Positions 9,003 to 18,228 are shown, counted from the stretch's first letter. The stretch is 64,000 nt of DNA from Dyella kyungheensis (GCF_016905005.1 NZ_JADIKC010000014.1:1-64000), one strand, 5' to 3'. Made by a program: numbers and translations. Notes: generated by a model from the sequence alone, not told the origin.

Positions 9003-9404
9003 TCAGGGCGAGCTGGAGGTGGACGACGCATCGGCACTCTTGCTGACCGCCGCGTCATAGAACTCCGGAATCGGATGCTCGAAGCTCTTCAGGTAGCGCT
9101 GGTAGCTCGCCGACGCCTCCGGGCCCGGTATCGGCAGATGCTTGCCGGCATGCGTGCCCTGCGCTTGCATGCCGAGCAACTGGTGCGTGGTGTCGCCTAC
9201 CTGCGTTTCCTCGTTCGCACTATCGGTTGCCGTTGGCGCGGGCGCGGCGGCAGGCGGCGGGCTGTCGACGGTGGCGGGCGGCGCCGTGGGCGCCAGCATC
9301 TGGCCGGTGATCGGCGCTTGCTGTGCATGGGCGGCGATGCCGGCCGAACATGTCAACGCCAACGCGATGACAACCTGTCGGGAGATGCGAAGCGAAATCG
9401 TCAT
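9003..9404 (-). CDS. DUF3613 protein of the tad locus
   Basis: A 133-residue exported protein with a signal peptide (residues 1-27, ending AAHAQ), a Pro/Ala-rich linker, and a C-terminal block GDTTHQLLGMQAQG...SYQRYLKSFEHPIPE. That block matches DUF3613, which I know as a recurrent tad-locus accessory. Its start overlaps the tadD stop by four bases (ATGA), and tadG begins five bases downstream. The role is unknown; position suggests a periplasmic accessory to Flp pilus assembly. Confidence 0.8.
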   Translation of the reverse strand: MTISLRISRQVVIALALTCSAGIAAHAQQAPITGQMLAPTAPPATVDSPPPAAAPAPTATDSANEETQVGDTTHQLLGMQAQGTHAGKHLPIPGPEASASYQRYLKSFEHPIPEFYDAAVSKSADASSTSSSP

Positions 9405-10228
9405 GGGCGTGCCTCGTAAGCGGTGCCATCCGTGGTGAAGCGTTGCAACATGCTGGCGGGTACATCCGTGCCGGCGGTGCTGTTCGCTGGGCGTGCCGGT
9501 GCGCTGGCGGCTTGCGCGCCAGGCGTCGCCGAGCGCGTGCGGCGCGATGCGAGCTGCACGGCGAGACGATGCACGTCGTCCTGGCTGCTCGCAGGCAGCT
9601 CGCCGCGCTGCATGATGGCGTCGGCCCGCGTGGTGTCACCTGTCAGCATGGCCCATAGCGCCAGGTTCGCGATGACCTTCGCATTGGTGGGATCCAGCTC
9701 GGCGGCCATCGCGAGCGGGTCCTTCGCGGCGGCCGTCTGTCCATCGCACAAGCGTGCATAGCCCAGATCGCTCAGGTACGCGGCGTTGACCGGCTCCAGT
9801 TCGGTGGCCTTCAGCAGCGCTTCGTCGGCCGCCGTCGCATGACCCGACTGCGCCTCGACCAGGCCCAGCCCATGCCACGCGGCAGCGGCCTGCTCGCCGC
9901 TGAGAAGGCTGCGATAGATGACGCGCGCGGCATCCAATTGACCGGTGGCACGCAGCGCATCGGCCTGTCGGCGACGCAGTTCCGGCGTGTTGCCGAAACG
10001 CTGGCGATACGCGTCGATGTGTGCGAGCGACGCGTAATAGGCCCCTTGCTGCTGCATCTGGCGAATCAGGTCCATATAGACCGACTTGTCGTCGCGGGCA
10101 CTGTTGCCCGGCGCGACCAGTGATGCCGTGGGCGTGTGGTTGGGATAGCCGCCGAGCGTCTTGCCGCACGCTGCAAGCAGCACGCAGGCGATTGAGGCAA
10201 ACAGCCAGCGAGGCAGGGAAGTGCGCAT
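9401..10228 (-). CDS. tadD: TadD, TPR lipoprotein of the Flp pilus system
   Basis: A 275-residue protein with a lipoprotein signal ending LLAAC (Cys21) and tetratricopeptide repeats over about residues 75-215 (for example AAAWHGLGLVEAQSGHATAADEALLKATELEP). TadD lipoproteins are thought to help secretin assembly and outer-membrane localisation, as pilotins do. ATG 10228 sits two bases after the tadC stop, and the gene overlaps the DUF3613 gene by four bases. The last 60 residues are Ala/Thr/Pro-rich and probably disordered. Confidence 0.88.
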   Translation of the reverse strand: MRTSLPRWLFASIACVLLAACGKTLGGYPNHTPTASLVAPGNSARDDKSVYMDLIRQMQQQGAYYASLAHIDAYRQRFGNTPELRRRQADALRATGQLDAARVIYRSLLSGEQAAAAWHGLGLVEAQSGHATAADEALLKATELEPVNAAYLSDLGYARLCDGQTAAAKDPLAMAAELDPTNAKVIANLALWAMLTGDTTRADAIMQRGELPASSQDDVHRLAVQLASRRTRSATPGAQAASAPARPANSTAGTDVPASMLQRFTTDGTAYEARP

Positions 10229-10230
10229 GG

Positions 10231-11184
10231 TCAGTGTCCTCCCAGCTTGGTCATGGTGGTGATCAGCGAGATCGCAGCCGGCCCGGCCAGCACCAGCATC
10301 AGTGCCGGAATCAACGTGAGCATCATCACCACGGTCATCTTCACGGAGAGCTTGCCGCTCAGTTCCTTCATGTGCAGCTTGCGTTGCTCGCGCAGGCGAT
10401 CGCCGAACTGACGCAGAGGTTCTTGCACGGCGCCGCCGTGCTCATGCACCTGCACGAGGATCTGCACGAGGCTCTTCAGGCCGTCGTTGTCGAACTCGCA
10501 CAGGCGATGCAGCGACTGCATGCGCGTGCGGCCGCGCAGGTACAGTGCGTTGGCGTCGCCGACCTCGCGGCTCATCAGCGGCATCGCTTCCTGGAAACGG
10601 TCGGCGACCATCTGCAGGCTCTGGTCCACGCTGAAACCCACGCCCTGCAGCAGCCGCAGCAGATCGACCAGCAAGGGCAGTTCGTCGTCGGCGCGTTTGC
10701 GCAGCCGCTTGGCCAGGCTGCCCAGCACGAGCTTGGGTGCGATCAGGCCGAATGCCGCGGCGCCAAGCAACACCACGAAGGCGCTGAAGCCGCTGGGCGC
10801 CAGCCATAGCATTACCGGCAGCGGCACCGCCATGGCCAGCGCGAGGCGCAGGCCGAGAAACATCGCCCGTCCCTGGCCGGTGTTGCGGTTGATCTGTCCC
10901 AGCAGCAGCCGGTCTTCCGGCGTGATCAGCGCACGGCCCAGCCGTCCGGTCTCGAAACGGCGGCCCAGCGCAGCCAGCGTGTGCAACAACAGCGTCCAGG
11001 CGTCTTCCTGGGGCTCGGCCGGCGTATCGCCGGGGTTGCCTGCGCGCGGGCCGAGCAACGCCCGGTCGATCAGCCGGCTTTCCTGCTGGCGCTGGCGGTA
11101 GTGGCGCAGCGCCTCGCTGGCGAACAAGCCGCCGCCCGCCGATAGCGCCACCAGTGCGGCAATCATGATCCAACCCACTTCCAC
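10231..11184 (-). CDS. tadC: TadC, inner-membrane platform protein
   Basis: A 317-residue type II secretion F domain protein. It has an N-terminal membrane helix (residues 5-25), a pair of helices around 125-175, a cytoplasmic GspF core (ADDELPLLVDLLRLLQGVGFSVDQSL) and a C-terminal helix. With TadB it forms the membrane platform engaged by the TadA ATPase. The GTG start at 11184 is preceded by GGGGGTG; an ATG six codons inside is less well placed. It follows tadB after 47 bases. Confidence 0.9.
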   Translation of the reverse strand: MEVGWIMIAALVALSAGGGLFASEALRHYRQRQQESRLIDRALLGPRAGNPGDTPAEPQEDAWTLLLHTLAALGRRFETGRLGRALITPEDRLLLGQINRNTGQGRAMFLGLRLALAMAVPLPVMLWLAPSGFSAFVVLLGAAAFGLIAPKLVLGSLAKRLRKRADDELPLLVDLLRLLQGVGFSVDQSLQMVADRFQEAMPLMSREVGDANALYLRGRTRMQSLHRLCEFDNDGLKSLVQILVQVHEHGGAVQEPLRQFGDRLREQRKLHMKELSGKLSVKMTVVMMLTLIPALMLVLAGPAAISLITTMTKLGGH

Positions 11185-11231
11185 GACGCACCCCCAGCGA
11201 ACAGCGAAAGAGACGACAGCGCCACGCGCTG

Positions 11232-12158
11232 CTACAGCGATTTGGCCAACCGGTACAGCAACAGGCCGCCGGTCAACTCCAGCCCGAGCGCGATGAGCAG
11301 GATCTTGTGGCCCAGCGCTTCGGTGAACATCGGTTTGAAGAACGACGGATCGAGCAGCGTCATCACCGTGGACACGGCCACCGGCAGCAAGGCCAGCACC
11401 CAGGCCGACATCCGCGTTTCGGCGGTGATCGCCTTCAGCTCGGAGCGCGCGTGCGCGTGGTCGCGCATAAAGTCACTCATGCGCTGCAGGATGTGATCAG
11501 CCCGGCCGCCCACGCGCATGCCGATGCCGAACACGGCATGCAGCAGCGAGAGTTCTTCCAGCGCATAAGGACGCGACGCCATCGCCAGCGCCTGGTCGAG
11601 ATCGGCGCCGGCGTGCATCGACGACAGCGTGCGATCGAGCACGCCGCGCAAAGGCATCGCCACCGACTTGCTGGTGCTCTGGAATGCCATCGGCAGGCTG
11701 TTGCCCACGCTGGTCATGCGGATCATGCCGTCGAGGAAATCCGGCAGCTGCGCCAGCAAGAGCTGTTGCTGCTTCTCGATGCGGCGGCGCAGCCACAGCC
11801 ATACGGCCGCGCCGTACAGGGCAAGCATCAGCGGCATGCCCCAGGCGCTGCCGATGCGCCACCAGGCCAGCAAGGTGAGTGCGATGCCGGGAGCGGCCAG
11901 TGCGAGATAGATCGACCGGCGGGTCGGAAGCGCCGCGCGCGTGAGCACACTGTCTGCCCGCTGCAGCAGGCCCGGCTTGCGCGGTGCCGGCAGCGGCGGC
12001 GGTGCGCGAGGATCGGTTTGCCCTCGCGTCACCAGCCGTTGCTCGATGCTCTCCAGACTCTTGCGCTGCTGCAGGCGCAATGCGCTGCCCCACCACAGCT
12101 CGATCGCGCCAGCGAGCAGCAGCAGTGCGAGCGCGGCCAGCGACAGCGCCTGGATCAT
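11232..12158 (-). CDS. tadB: TadB, inner-membrane platform protein
   Basis: A 308-residue GspF-domain protein paired with TadC. It has an N-terminal helix (residues 3-25), a central helix pair around 85-125, the core PDFLDGMIRMTSVGNSLPMAFQ, and two C-terminal helices. ATG 12158 overlaps the TGA of tadA by four bases. The length and topology are typical of the family. Confidence 0.9.
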   Translation of the reverse strand: MIQALSLAALALLLLAGAIELWWGSALRLQQRKSLESIEQRLVTRGQTDPRAPPPLPAPRKPGLLQRADSVLTRAALPTRRSIYLALAAPGIALTLLAWWRIGSAWGMPLMLALYGAAVWLWLRRRIEKQQQLLLAQLPDFLDGMIRMTSVGNSLPMAFQSTSKSVAMPLRGVLDRTLSSMHAGADLDQALAMASRPYALEELSLLHAVFGIGMRVGGRADHILQRMSDFMRDHAHARSELKAITAETRMSAWVLALLPVAVSTVMTLLDPSFFKPMFTEALGHKILLIALGLELTGGLLLYRLAKSL

Positions 12159-13519
12159 GCGAACGGCCCGTTCGCTTCGCGCAGCAGCTGCCGGAACGGT
12201 TCGAGCTTGCTGGTATGCGGCTGCAGGCCGAGACTCATCCAGCGGTCGATCTCCTTGCCGTCGCGGTCGACGAAGGGATCGTGGCGGTACATGTCCTGCG
12301 TGGTGATCACGTTGTCGCCCACGCCGGTCACTTCGGTGATCGACGAAATCACCCGGCGGCCGCTACTCAGTCGCGCGATCTGCACGATGAAATCCACCGC
12401 GCTGGCGATCTGCCGGCGCAAGCTGGTCTCGCTGCCCTGGAAGCCGGCAAAGCCCGCCAGCATTTCCAGCCGGTACAACGCATCGCGGGGCGAGTTGGCG
12501 TGGATGGTCGACATCGAGCCGTCGTGGCCGGTGTTCATCGCCTGCAGCATCTCCAGTACTTCGACGCCGCGCACCTCGCCCACCACGATCCGGTCCGGAC
12601 GCATGCGCAGGCTGTTGCGCACCAGGTCGCGGATGCTCACCGCGCCTTCGCCGTCGAAACTGCCGAGCCGGCTTTCCAGCCGCACCACATGCGGATGGTT
12701 GAGCGCGAGTTCGGCGGTGTCTTCCACCGTGATCACGCGTTCGTGCGCGGGGATGAAGCTGGCCAGCGCATTGAGCAGCGAGGTCTTGCCCGAACTGGTG
12801 CCGCCCGACACGATCACGTTGCAACGGCCGAGCACGGCCGCTTCGAGGAACGATCGGATCGCGCGATCGAACGTGCCCTTTTCCTGCAGTTCGTCAGGCG
12901 TGAACGGATCCTTGCGGAACTTGCGGATGGACACGCACGGGCCGGCGACCGAGAGCGGCTCGATGATGGCGTTGAGACGGCCGCCGTTGGGCAGGCGGGC
13001 ATCCACCATCGGGTTGGAGTCGTCCAGCCGGCGGCCCAGCGGCGCGAGGATGCGGCGCACGATGCGCAGCAGGTGATGATTGTCGCTGAAGCGGATGTTC
13101 TCGCGCTTCAGCACGCCCTGGCGTGACACGTAGACATCGTCGTGGCCGTTGATCAGGATGTCTTCGACCGCGGCATCCAGCAGCAGGTCGTCCAGCGGAC
13201 CGAAGCCGGTGAGTTCCTTCACCAGCGCGCCGGAGACCTGTTGCATCTCCGACTCGTTGACCGGGATGCGCCACTCCTGCACGAAGCTGGCGGTCTCCGT
13301 TTCCACGTACTTGGTGACCGTGGTGCGCGACCACGATGCGATATCGATGCGCTGGTCTTCGATGCGGTTCAACAGGAATTCGTGCGCCGCCGACAGCACA
13401 TCCTGGAACTGCTGGGTCTGTTCGAAAGGCAACGCAGGGCCATCCAGCCGCGAAGAGACGTCGGCACGGCGCAGTGCGGCAGCGAGCAACGCACTGGAAG
13501 AATTCAGTGGCGTTTCCAT
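12155..13519 (-). CDS. tadA: TadA/CpaF secretion ATPase
   Basis: A 454-residue VirB11/GspE-type ATPase that powers Flp pilus assembly. The Walker A is GGTSSGKT (residues 239-246) and the Walker B region is RPDRIVVGEVRG (about 307-318). The His box includes GHDGSMSTIHANSPRDAL. ATG 13519 has GGGGGA upstream. The gene begins 16 bases inside the 3' end of tadZ, so translation is likely coupled. All expected nucleotide-binding motifs are intact. Confidence 0.95.
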   Translation of the reverse strand: METPLNSSSALLAAALRRADVSSRLDGPALPFEQTQQFQDVLSAAHEFLLNRIEDQRIDIASWSRTTVTKYVETETASFVQEWRIPVNESEMQQVSGALVKELTGFGPLDDLLLDAAVEDILINGHDDVYVSRQGVLKRENIRFSDNHHLLRIVRRILAPLGRRLDDSNPMVDARLPNGGRLNAIIEPLSVAGPCVSIRKFRKDPFTPDELQEKGTFDRAIRSFLEAAVLGRCNVIVSGGTSSGKTSLLNALASFIPAHERVITVEDTAELALNHPHVVRLESRLGSFDGEGAVSIRDLVRNSLRMRPDRIVVGEVRGVEVLEMLQAMNTGHDGSMSTIHANSPRDALYRLEMLAGFAGFQGSETSLRRQIASAVDFIVQIARLSSGRRVISSITEVTGVGDNVITTQDMYRHDPFVDRDGKEIDRWMSLGLQPHTSKLEPFRQLLREANGPFA

Positions 13520-14784
13520 AAGTTCCCCCGTATCGGGTTGAGCAAGGTCCTCCAGCCGCGCTTGCCGGCGTCGCGCTTCGTGCGCAGCCGGAAACGGGCG
13601 AGGAGCGGAGCGAGCGCACGCACATAGGCGTCGTTCGCGGCGATTTCATGCAACAGCGAGCCGCGGTTGGCGGCGGCGCGCAGGGTGCGCGAGCGTTCCG
13701 GCAAGGTGGCCAGCAGCGGCAGGCTGAAGCGCTCGGCCATGCGTGCGGCGCTGAGGCCGCAGGCCTCGTCGTAGCGGTTCACCAGCAGCGACACCCGCAG
13801 GTCGCGCGCCTGCGCGCGTTCGAGTTGGCGCAGGCAGGTGTCGAGCGCCACCATCGAACCGAGCGCCTGGTCGGTGACCAGCCAGATCGCATCGGCCATC
13901 TTCAGCAGGCTGTGCGCGACATCGTCCAGCGCGCGGCTGTCCAGGTCGCACAGCACCAGGTCGTACATGCCCAGCAACCGTTCCAGCAGGGGCACGACCT
14001 CGGCGCCGGCCAGGCTGATGTTGCGTTCGCGGGGTTGTGCCAGCACGGCGGCGCCGCTGCTGTGATGCGGCACGGCCGTGCGTACCAGGGTGGCATCGAT
14101 GCGGCTGGCGTGGCGCAGCGCGTCGTCGAAATGGAAGTCGCCGCCGGTGCCCAGATAGAGCCCGATATCGCCGCTCGAGTGACCCAGATCGAACAGCATG
14201 ACGCTGTTGCCGCTGGCGGGGGCAGCTGCCGACGGTTTGATCGCCGCCGCCATGGCGCCCAGGTGCGCTGCCAGCGTGCTGGTGCCCAGGCCCGGCCGCA
14301 CGCCGCAGAGTAGTACCAGCTGTCCGCGCCTGGGTGCGCGCGCGGGTTGTCCGTCCGCTGCATGGCGCAGCTGCTCCAGCGACGTGCGGAGCTGATCGAG
14401 GATCTCCTCGTCGCCCGCATCGATGTCGATGAAATCCTTCAGCCCTGCACGCATCGCGCAGAGCACGCCCGCGCCCCGATCCGATGCCGCCGAGCCGATC
14501 CCCAGCAGCACCAGGCCCGGATCGATCGCCATCAGCTGGCGCGCGATCTCGGCGGAAGCGTCGGTATAGCCCTTGGAGAAATCGAGCAGGACCAGGCGCG
14601 GCTGATGTTCCTCCAGCGCGCGGCGGCTGGCGGCGAACTGGTGGCTGTCGCACCACGCCAGCGTGACCAGCTGGCGCAGGCGCGCGGAGAAACGCTGCGC
14701 ATTGTTTTCGTCGGGCGAGTAGAGCAGCAGCGTCGAGTCCAACGCCGGCTTGGTCAAGGTCACCACCGTGGGGTTTGCTTGCAT
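13504..14784 (-). CDS. tadZ: TadZ/CpaE, ParA/MinD-like localisation protein
   Basis: A 426-residue protein with an N-terminal receiver-like domain (LVLLDFSKG, LLGIGSA; about residues 15-135) and a C-terminal ParA/MinD-like domain. The Walker A equivalent is GVRPGLGTST, in which the catalytic Lys of GKS/T is replaced by Thr; weakened Walker A motifs are known in CpaE/TadZ. VMLFDLGHSSGDIGLYLG and DLVLCDLDSRALDD follow. TadZ proteins recruit pilus components to a cell site. ATG 14784 is preceded by GAGGA, and an extended N-terminus from 14856 would overlap rcpA without a binding site. Confidence 0.88.
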   Translation of the reverse strand: MQANPTVVTLTKPALDSTLLLYSPDENNAQRFSARLRQLVTLAWCDSHQFAASRRALEEHQPRLVLLDFSKGYTDASAEIARQLMAIDPGLVLLGIGSAASDRGAGVLCAMRAGLKDFIDIDAGDEEILDQLRTSLEQLRHAADGQPARAPRRGQLVLLCGVRPGLGTSTLAAHLGAMAAAIKPSAAAPASGNSVMLFDLGHSSGDIGLYLGTGGDFHFDDALRHASRIDATLVRTAVPHHSSGAAVLAQPRERNISLAGAEVVPLLERLLGMYDLVLCDLDSRALDDVAHSLLKMADAIWLVTDQALGSMVALDTCLRQLERAQARDLRVSLLVNRYDEACGLSAARMAERFSLPLLATLPERSRTLRAAANRGSLLHEIAANDAYVRALAPLLARFRLRTKRDAGKRGWRTLLNPIRGNLWKRH

Positions 14785-14795
14785 GGCTTTTGTCC

Positions 14796-16097
14796 TCAGC
14801 GCGAGAAGCCCGGCAGTTGATCGGACCCGGCCGGATTGAGCAGCCACGAGCCCCACACCGGCAGGTTGTTGCGCTGCTCGCGCTCGCCGGGCAGCGGCAG
14901 CCTGGTGTCCTTGGCGATCGGACGCACCAGGTGCGGCGTCACGATCAGCACCAGCTCCTTATCCTGGCGGCTGTATTTGAGGTCGCGGAAGAACGAGCCG
15001 AGGATCGGGATGTCGCCCAGCAGCGGGATCTTGTCCACCTGGCTGGTGATGTTCTGGCTCACCAGTCCGCCGATGATGAAGGTCTCGCCATCGCCCAGTT
15101 CCACCGTGGTGTCGGCGCGCCGCGTGCTGATGGCCGGTACGGATACGCCGTTCAACACCACGGCATTGGTGTAGTCCAGATCGCTTGCTTCGGGCGCTAC
15201 CTTGAGCGCGATGCGATCCGGCGCGAGCACGGTGGGCGTCACCGTGAGACCGATGCCGAAGGGCTTGTAGACGATCGTGGTGGTGCCCAGGCCCTGCGGC
15301 TCGGGAATCGGCAGCTCGCCGCCCGACAGAAAACTGGCGCTCTGACCCGACAACGCCACCAGCGTCGGTTCGGCGAGCACGCGCGCCATGCCATCGCTCT
15401 GCAGCAGATTGAGGTTCGCGTTCCAGGCGTGCTGACCGTTGGCGCTGGTATGTCCCATCACCAGGTTGAAGGCCGAGGAAATGGCGCCGCCCGTGGTGGT
15501 GGTCGGACCCAGCGGCGAAGTGAAGCCGTAGCGAAAACCGTTGTTGGTGGCGTTGAAGTTGATGCCGATCTGGCTCATCACCGTCTTGTCGAACTCGACC
15601 ACCTTCACTTCCACCTGCACCACGCCGCCGCTGGCGACACTGGAGGCATCGATTACCGCGCCCTTGTCGCCTACCGCATTCTGTGCCGCGGCCACGCCGC
15701 GTTCGTGCTCGAGCATGCTGTCGGCCTGGCCGCGCAGGACGGCTTCGTTGTCTTGCACGGCGATGTGCAGGCCGCTGTCGCTCTGCAGTGCGGCCTGTCC
15801 CGCGCTGCGCACCTCCACGGCCAGTCGTTGTGGCGCGGCATCGCCACGGCGCCATAGCAGCAGCGTGGTTTCGCCCGGCTTCTTGCCAACCAGCAGCGCA
15901 TCGCGTTGGCCCTTCAGCATCACGATGTCGGTGACGGAAGGATCGGCAATCGCCACGCGCTGGATGTCCGTCGGCAGGTGCCAGGGACGCTGTTCGTGCA
16001 CCTGCAGCGAAATCGTCGCATCGTTGACGGTGGCCGCATGCGTCGCCAGCAGCGGCAGCGCGGCCATCGCCAGCAGGATCCAATGACGCTGGCTCAT
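14796..16097 (-). CDS. rcpA: RcpA/CpaC secretin
   Basis: A 433-residue outer-membrane secretin for the Flp pilus. The signal peptide spans residues 1-21 (LLATHAA). The N-terminal pilus/BON-like domains contain RVAIADPSVTDIVMLKG and LLVGKKPGETTLLLW. The secretin core follows, including VALSGQSASFLSGGELPIP and a C-terminal VDKIPLLGDIPILGSFFR segment. ATG 16097 overlaps the cpaB stop by four bases, and tadZ starts 11 bases downstream. Confidence 0.93.
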   Translation of the reverse strand: MSQRHWILLAMAALPLLATHAATVNDATISLQVHEQRPWHLPTDIQRVAIADPSVTDIVMLKGQRDALLVGKKPGETTLLLWRRGDAAPQRLAVEVRSAGQAALQSDSGLHIAVQDNEAVLRGQADSMLEHERGVAAAQNAVGDKGAVIDASSVASGGVVQVEVKVVEFDKTVMSQIGINFNATNNGFRYGFTSPLGPTTTTGGAISSAFNLVMGHTSANGQHAWNANLNLLQSDGMARVLAEPTLVALSGQSASFLSGGELPIPEPQGLGTTTIVYKPFGIGLTVTPTVLAPDRIALKVAPEASDLDYTNAVVLNGVSVPAISTRRADTTVELGDGETFIIGGLVSQNITSQVDKIPLLGDIPILGSFFRDLKYSRQDKELVLIVTPHLVRPIAKDTRLPLPGEREQRNNLPVWGSWLLNPAGSDQLPGFSR

Positions 16098-17083
16098 GGA
16101 GTCACCGCCAGAGCCGCGTGCGAGGAGGCGACGTTGGTGCCGCGAATGATTTCCGGGCCAGCCTGCGTTGGGGCCCGTGGCTGGATCGATGGTGTGCTCG
16201 TTCGTGCGCGCCCCAGCAGGCCCGCGTCCTGGATACCGGCGAAAGCGCGGTTCTCCGGCGTGAGCAGCCAGGCACGTTGTTCGGCGGTGAGGTCGCTGCG
16301 TGGCGCCAGCACGGTAGGCGGCAAAGGAAACAGCAGATCGCTCGGCATGCCTTGATCACCGGGATGGCGCAGCGCAAGCGACACCTTGCCGGCCTGCAGG
16401 CCAAGCACCAGTGGATCGACCTCCGCCAGGGGCACCGCGAGTACGGCCATCTTCGCCGCTGCCTCGTTGGCATCGTTCCTGGTGACCGGTGTGGACTGGC
16501 CGACGTTGGGCAAGTCGCGCGCACCGTAGGCCAGCACGCGCAAACGAGCGGCAAGCAGTCGGCTATCGGTATGTTGGCGGCCCAAGGAGGCAGGGTTGAG
16601 TTCTTCCATCTTCAACGTCACCACCACGTCGACGTAATCGCCGGGCTGCACGCGGTAGCCTACGCCGGAGACTTCATCGACCGGCACCGCCAGCGCGCGC
16701 TCGCCCGGGCGCAGCTGCATGGCAATCGGGTTGGCGAGCAGGGCGGAGGTCACGACGGTGCCTTCGGGAATGTCCACACGGGGCACCTGGCCCACCAGCA
16801 GTTCGATCTGGCCATAACTTCCCTCGGGCGCCGTGGAAACCGCCACGTCGCGTAGCGCTGCCGCAGGAATTACTTCGCCGGCCGGCAAGGCTTGCGCAGC
16901 GACGACGGCGTGCGCTGTTTTCGCCGGGGTCACCGGTGCGGCTGGCGCCGTGATGGGCGCGGCGGCCATCGGTGGCGGCGCGTCCTGTTCCGGACGCCGC
17001 TTGCCGAGGGTGAAGGCGACCAGCGCCAGCACGGTCGCGAGGACAACCAGCACAAGGGCGGCGATGCGTGACACGTTGTGCAT
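16094..17083 (-). CDS. cpaB: CpaB/RcpC pilus assembly protein
   Basis: A 329-residue periplasmic protein anchored by an N-terminal helix (residues 4-25). A SAF domain covers about residues 70-130 (AAQALPAGEVIPAAALRDVA) and an RcpC-type region follows (GERALAVPVDEVSGVGYRVQ, GDYVDVVVTL). CpaB proteins stabilise the secretin channel. I chose ATG 17083, which has GGAGA upstream; the longer frame to 17236 covers the end of the tadE-like gene and does not resemble a leader. Confidence 0.9.
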   Translation of the reverse strand: MHNVSRIAALVLVVLATVLALVAFTLGKRRPEQDAPPPMAAAPITAPAAPVTPAKTAHAVVAAQALPAGEVIPAAALRDVAVSTAPEGSYGQIELLVGQVPRVDIPEGTVVTSALLANPIAMQLRPGERALAVPVDEVSGVGYRVQPGDYVDVVVTLKMEELNPASLGRQHTDSRLLAARLRVLAYGARDLPNVGQSTPVTRNDANEAAAKMAVLAVPLAEVDPLVLGLQAGKVSLALRHPGDQGMPSDLLFPLPPTVLAPRSDLTAEQRAWLLTPENRAFAGIQDAGLLGRARTSTPSIQPRAPTQAGPEIIRGTNVASSHAALAVTP

Positions 17084-17103
17084 CTGGAGGTGTCTCCGGT
17101 TTG

Positions 17104-17598
17104 TCAGGTGCCCAGGTCCAGCTGCACGGTGGCCGAGCTGCTGAGGTTGGATTTCATCAGCCATCCGTACAGCGCCGAGGCGCCGGGTACGAACGGGTGC
17201 GTGTTGTAGTCGAACGACGCCACCACCGTGATGCATTTCATGGCGGCATTGCTGGGGCAGGGCGTGGCGGCGGAAATGGCGACCGGCGCATAGCTAGCTC
17301 CGGGAGCGGCCGGCGTGCCGCAATTCGCGCTTTCGCCGGAGAAGGCCAGCAGCCAGGCCATCGAGCGCTGCGCGGCGTAGCAGGCATTGCTTTGTCGTTG
17401 CGCCACGGTGCCGTACTGCAGCGCGGCCCGCGCACCCTCGGCCGACGCCAGCGACAGCGATTGCTGCGCGGCGAAGATCAGCACGCCGGTCAGCGTGATC
17501 AGCAACAACGGCAGCACGCCCAGCAGGAATACAAAGGCGAATTCGATGGCCGCCACGCCACGCTGTCGCGTCGGGTTCGCGCGATGACGGATGATCAT
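17104..17598 (-). CDS. tadE: TadE-like pseudopilin
   Basis: A 164-residue protein with the TadE signature RQRGVAAIEFAFVF near residues 11-24, where Glu19 sits at the pseudopilin position, followed by a membrane helix to about residue 44. The exported part holds four cysteines. TadE is processed by the prepilin peptidase and acts as a minor pilin. ATG 17598 has GGGAGG upstream and overlaps the tadV stop by four bases. A longer frame from 18051 runs over tadV and is rejected. Confidence 0.88.
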   Translation of the reverse strand: MIIRHRANPTRQRGVAAIEFAFVFLLGVLPLLLITLTGVLIFAAQQSLSLASAEGARAALQYGTVAQRQSNACYAAQRSMAWLLAFSGESANCGTPAAPGASYAPVAISAATPCPSNAAMKCITVVASFDYNTHPFVPGASALYGWLMKSNLSSSATVQLDLGT

Positions 17599-18137
17599 GC
17601 GCCCTCCCAATGCATCAGGTCGGGAGTGAGCACGGTGACGATGGCGGCAATGCCGAGATAGGCGGCATGCGGCAGCCCCACACGGCCTTGCCGTGCATGC
17701 AGGGAACGCTGCCACAGCGGCGACGCATGCAGATGCTGGCGCACCGTGCTCACGCCCGGCGCATACGCAATGCGCGGCAGGCGAAACAGCAGCATGCAGA
17801 CGGCATGCACACCGGTCATCAGGCAGCCGATGATCCAGATCGGCAACAAGGCACGCACGCCGAGCAGAAAGCCCAGCGTGGCGAGAAACTTCACGTCGCC
17901 CGCGCCCATCCAGCGGATGGCGTAGAAGGGCAGCATGGTGACCAGTCCGGTGACCAGCCCGGGCAGGGATGGCCAGACGACGGGCGTGGCGCCAAGCAGC
18001 CGTTGCAGCAAGGTCGCGGCGACAGCGGTCAGCAGCGTGGCGGCGAGCCACGCATTGGGTACGCGGCGCGCATACAGATCGCTCAGCACGACGGGCGCGC
18101 TCAGAACGATTGCAAGCATCGAAAGTACCGTGACCAT
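17595..18137 (-). CDS. tadV: TadV/CpaA type IV prepilin peptidase
   Basis: A 180-residue A24-family aspartic membrane protease that cleaves Flp pilin and TadE-like pseudopilins. The two catalytic aspartates are Asp20 (VLSDLYARRVPN) and Asp81 in GAGD (78-81). Four to six hydrophobic segments span the protein, and it lacks the N-terminal methylase domain of PilD, as usual for TadV. It lies 91 bases after flp and overlaps the tadE-like gene by four bases. Confidence 0.92.
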   Translation of the reverse strand: MVTVLSMLAIVLSAPVVLSDLYARRVPNAWLAATLLTAVAATLLQRLLGATPVVWPSLPGLVTGLVTMLPFYAIRWMGAGDVKFLATLGFLLGVRALLPIWIIGCLMTGVHAVCMLLFRLPRIAYAPGVSTVRQHLHASPLWQRSLHARQGRVGLPHAAYLGIAAIVTVLTPDLMHWEGA

Positions 18138-18193
18138 GCCTTCCCCCTATGGAAGCCGAGCGGCCGTCCCTGGCCGGCCCCCGATGAATCGGT

Positions 18194-18214
18194 GACGTCG
18201 CGCTCCGCGACGTC
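18194..18214 (-). promoter_or_regulatory. Perfect hairpin between flp and tadV
   Basis: GACGTCGCG (18194-18202) pairs with CGCGACGTC (18206-18214) around a three-base loop. The T-run flanks it only on the plus strand, so for the minus-strand operon it is not a classical terminator. It may act as a partial terminator or an RNA-stabilising hairpin that keeps flp mRNA in excess over the assembly genes; this is inference. Confidence 0.6.
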
Positions 18215-18228
18215 TTTTCTCCACGCGT

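Noticed and set aside
18194..18214. Hairpin between flp and tadV taken as a minus-strand terminator
   Set aside because: The T-run is on the plus-strand side, so it does not fit a Rho-independent terminator for the operon; kept as regulatory hairpin.
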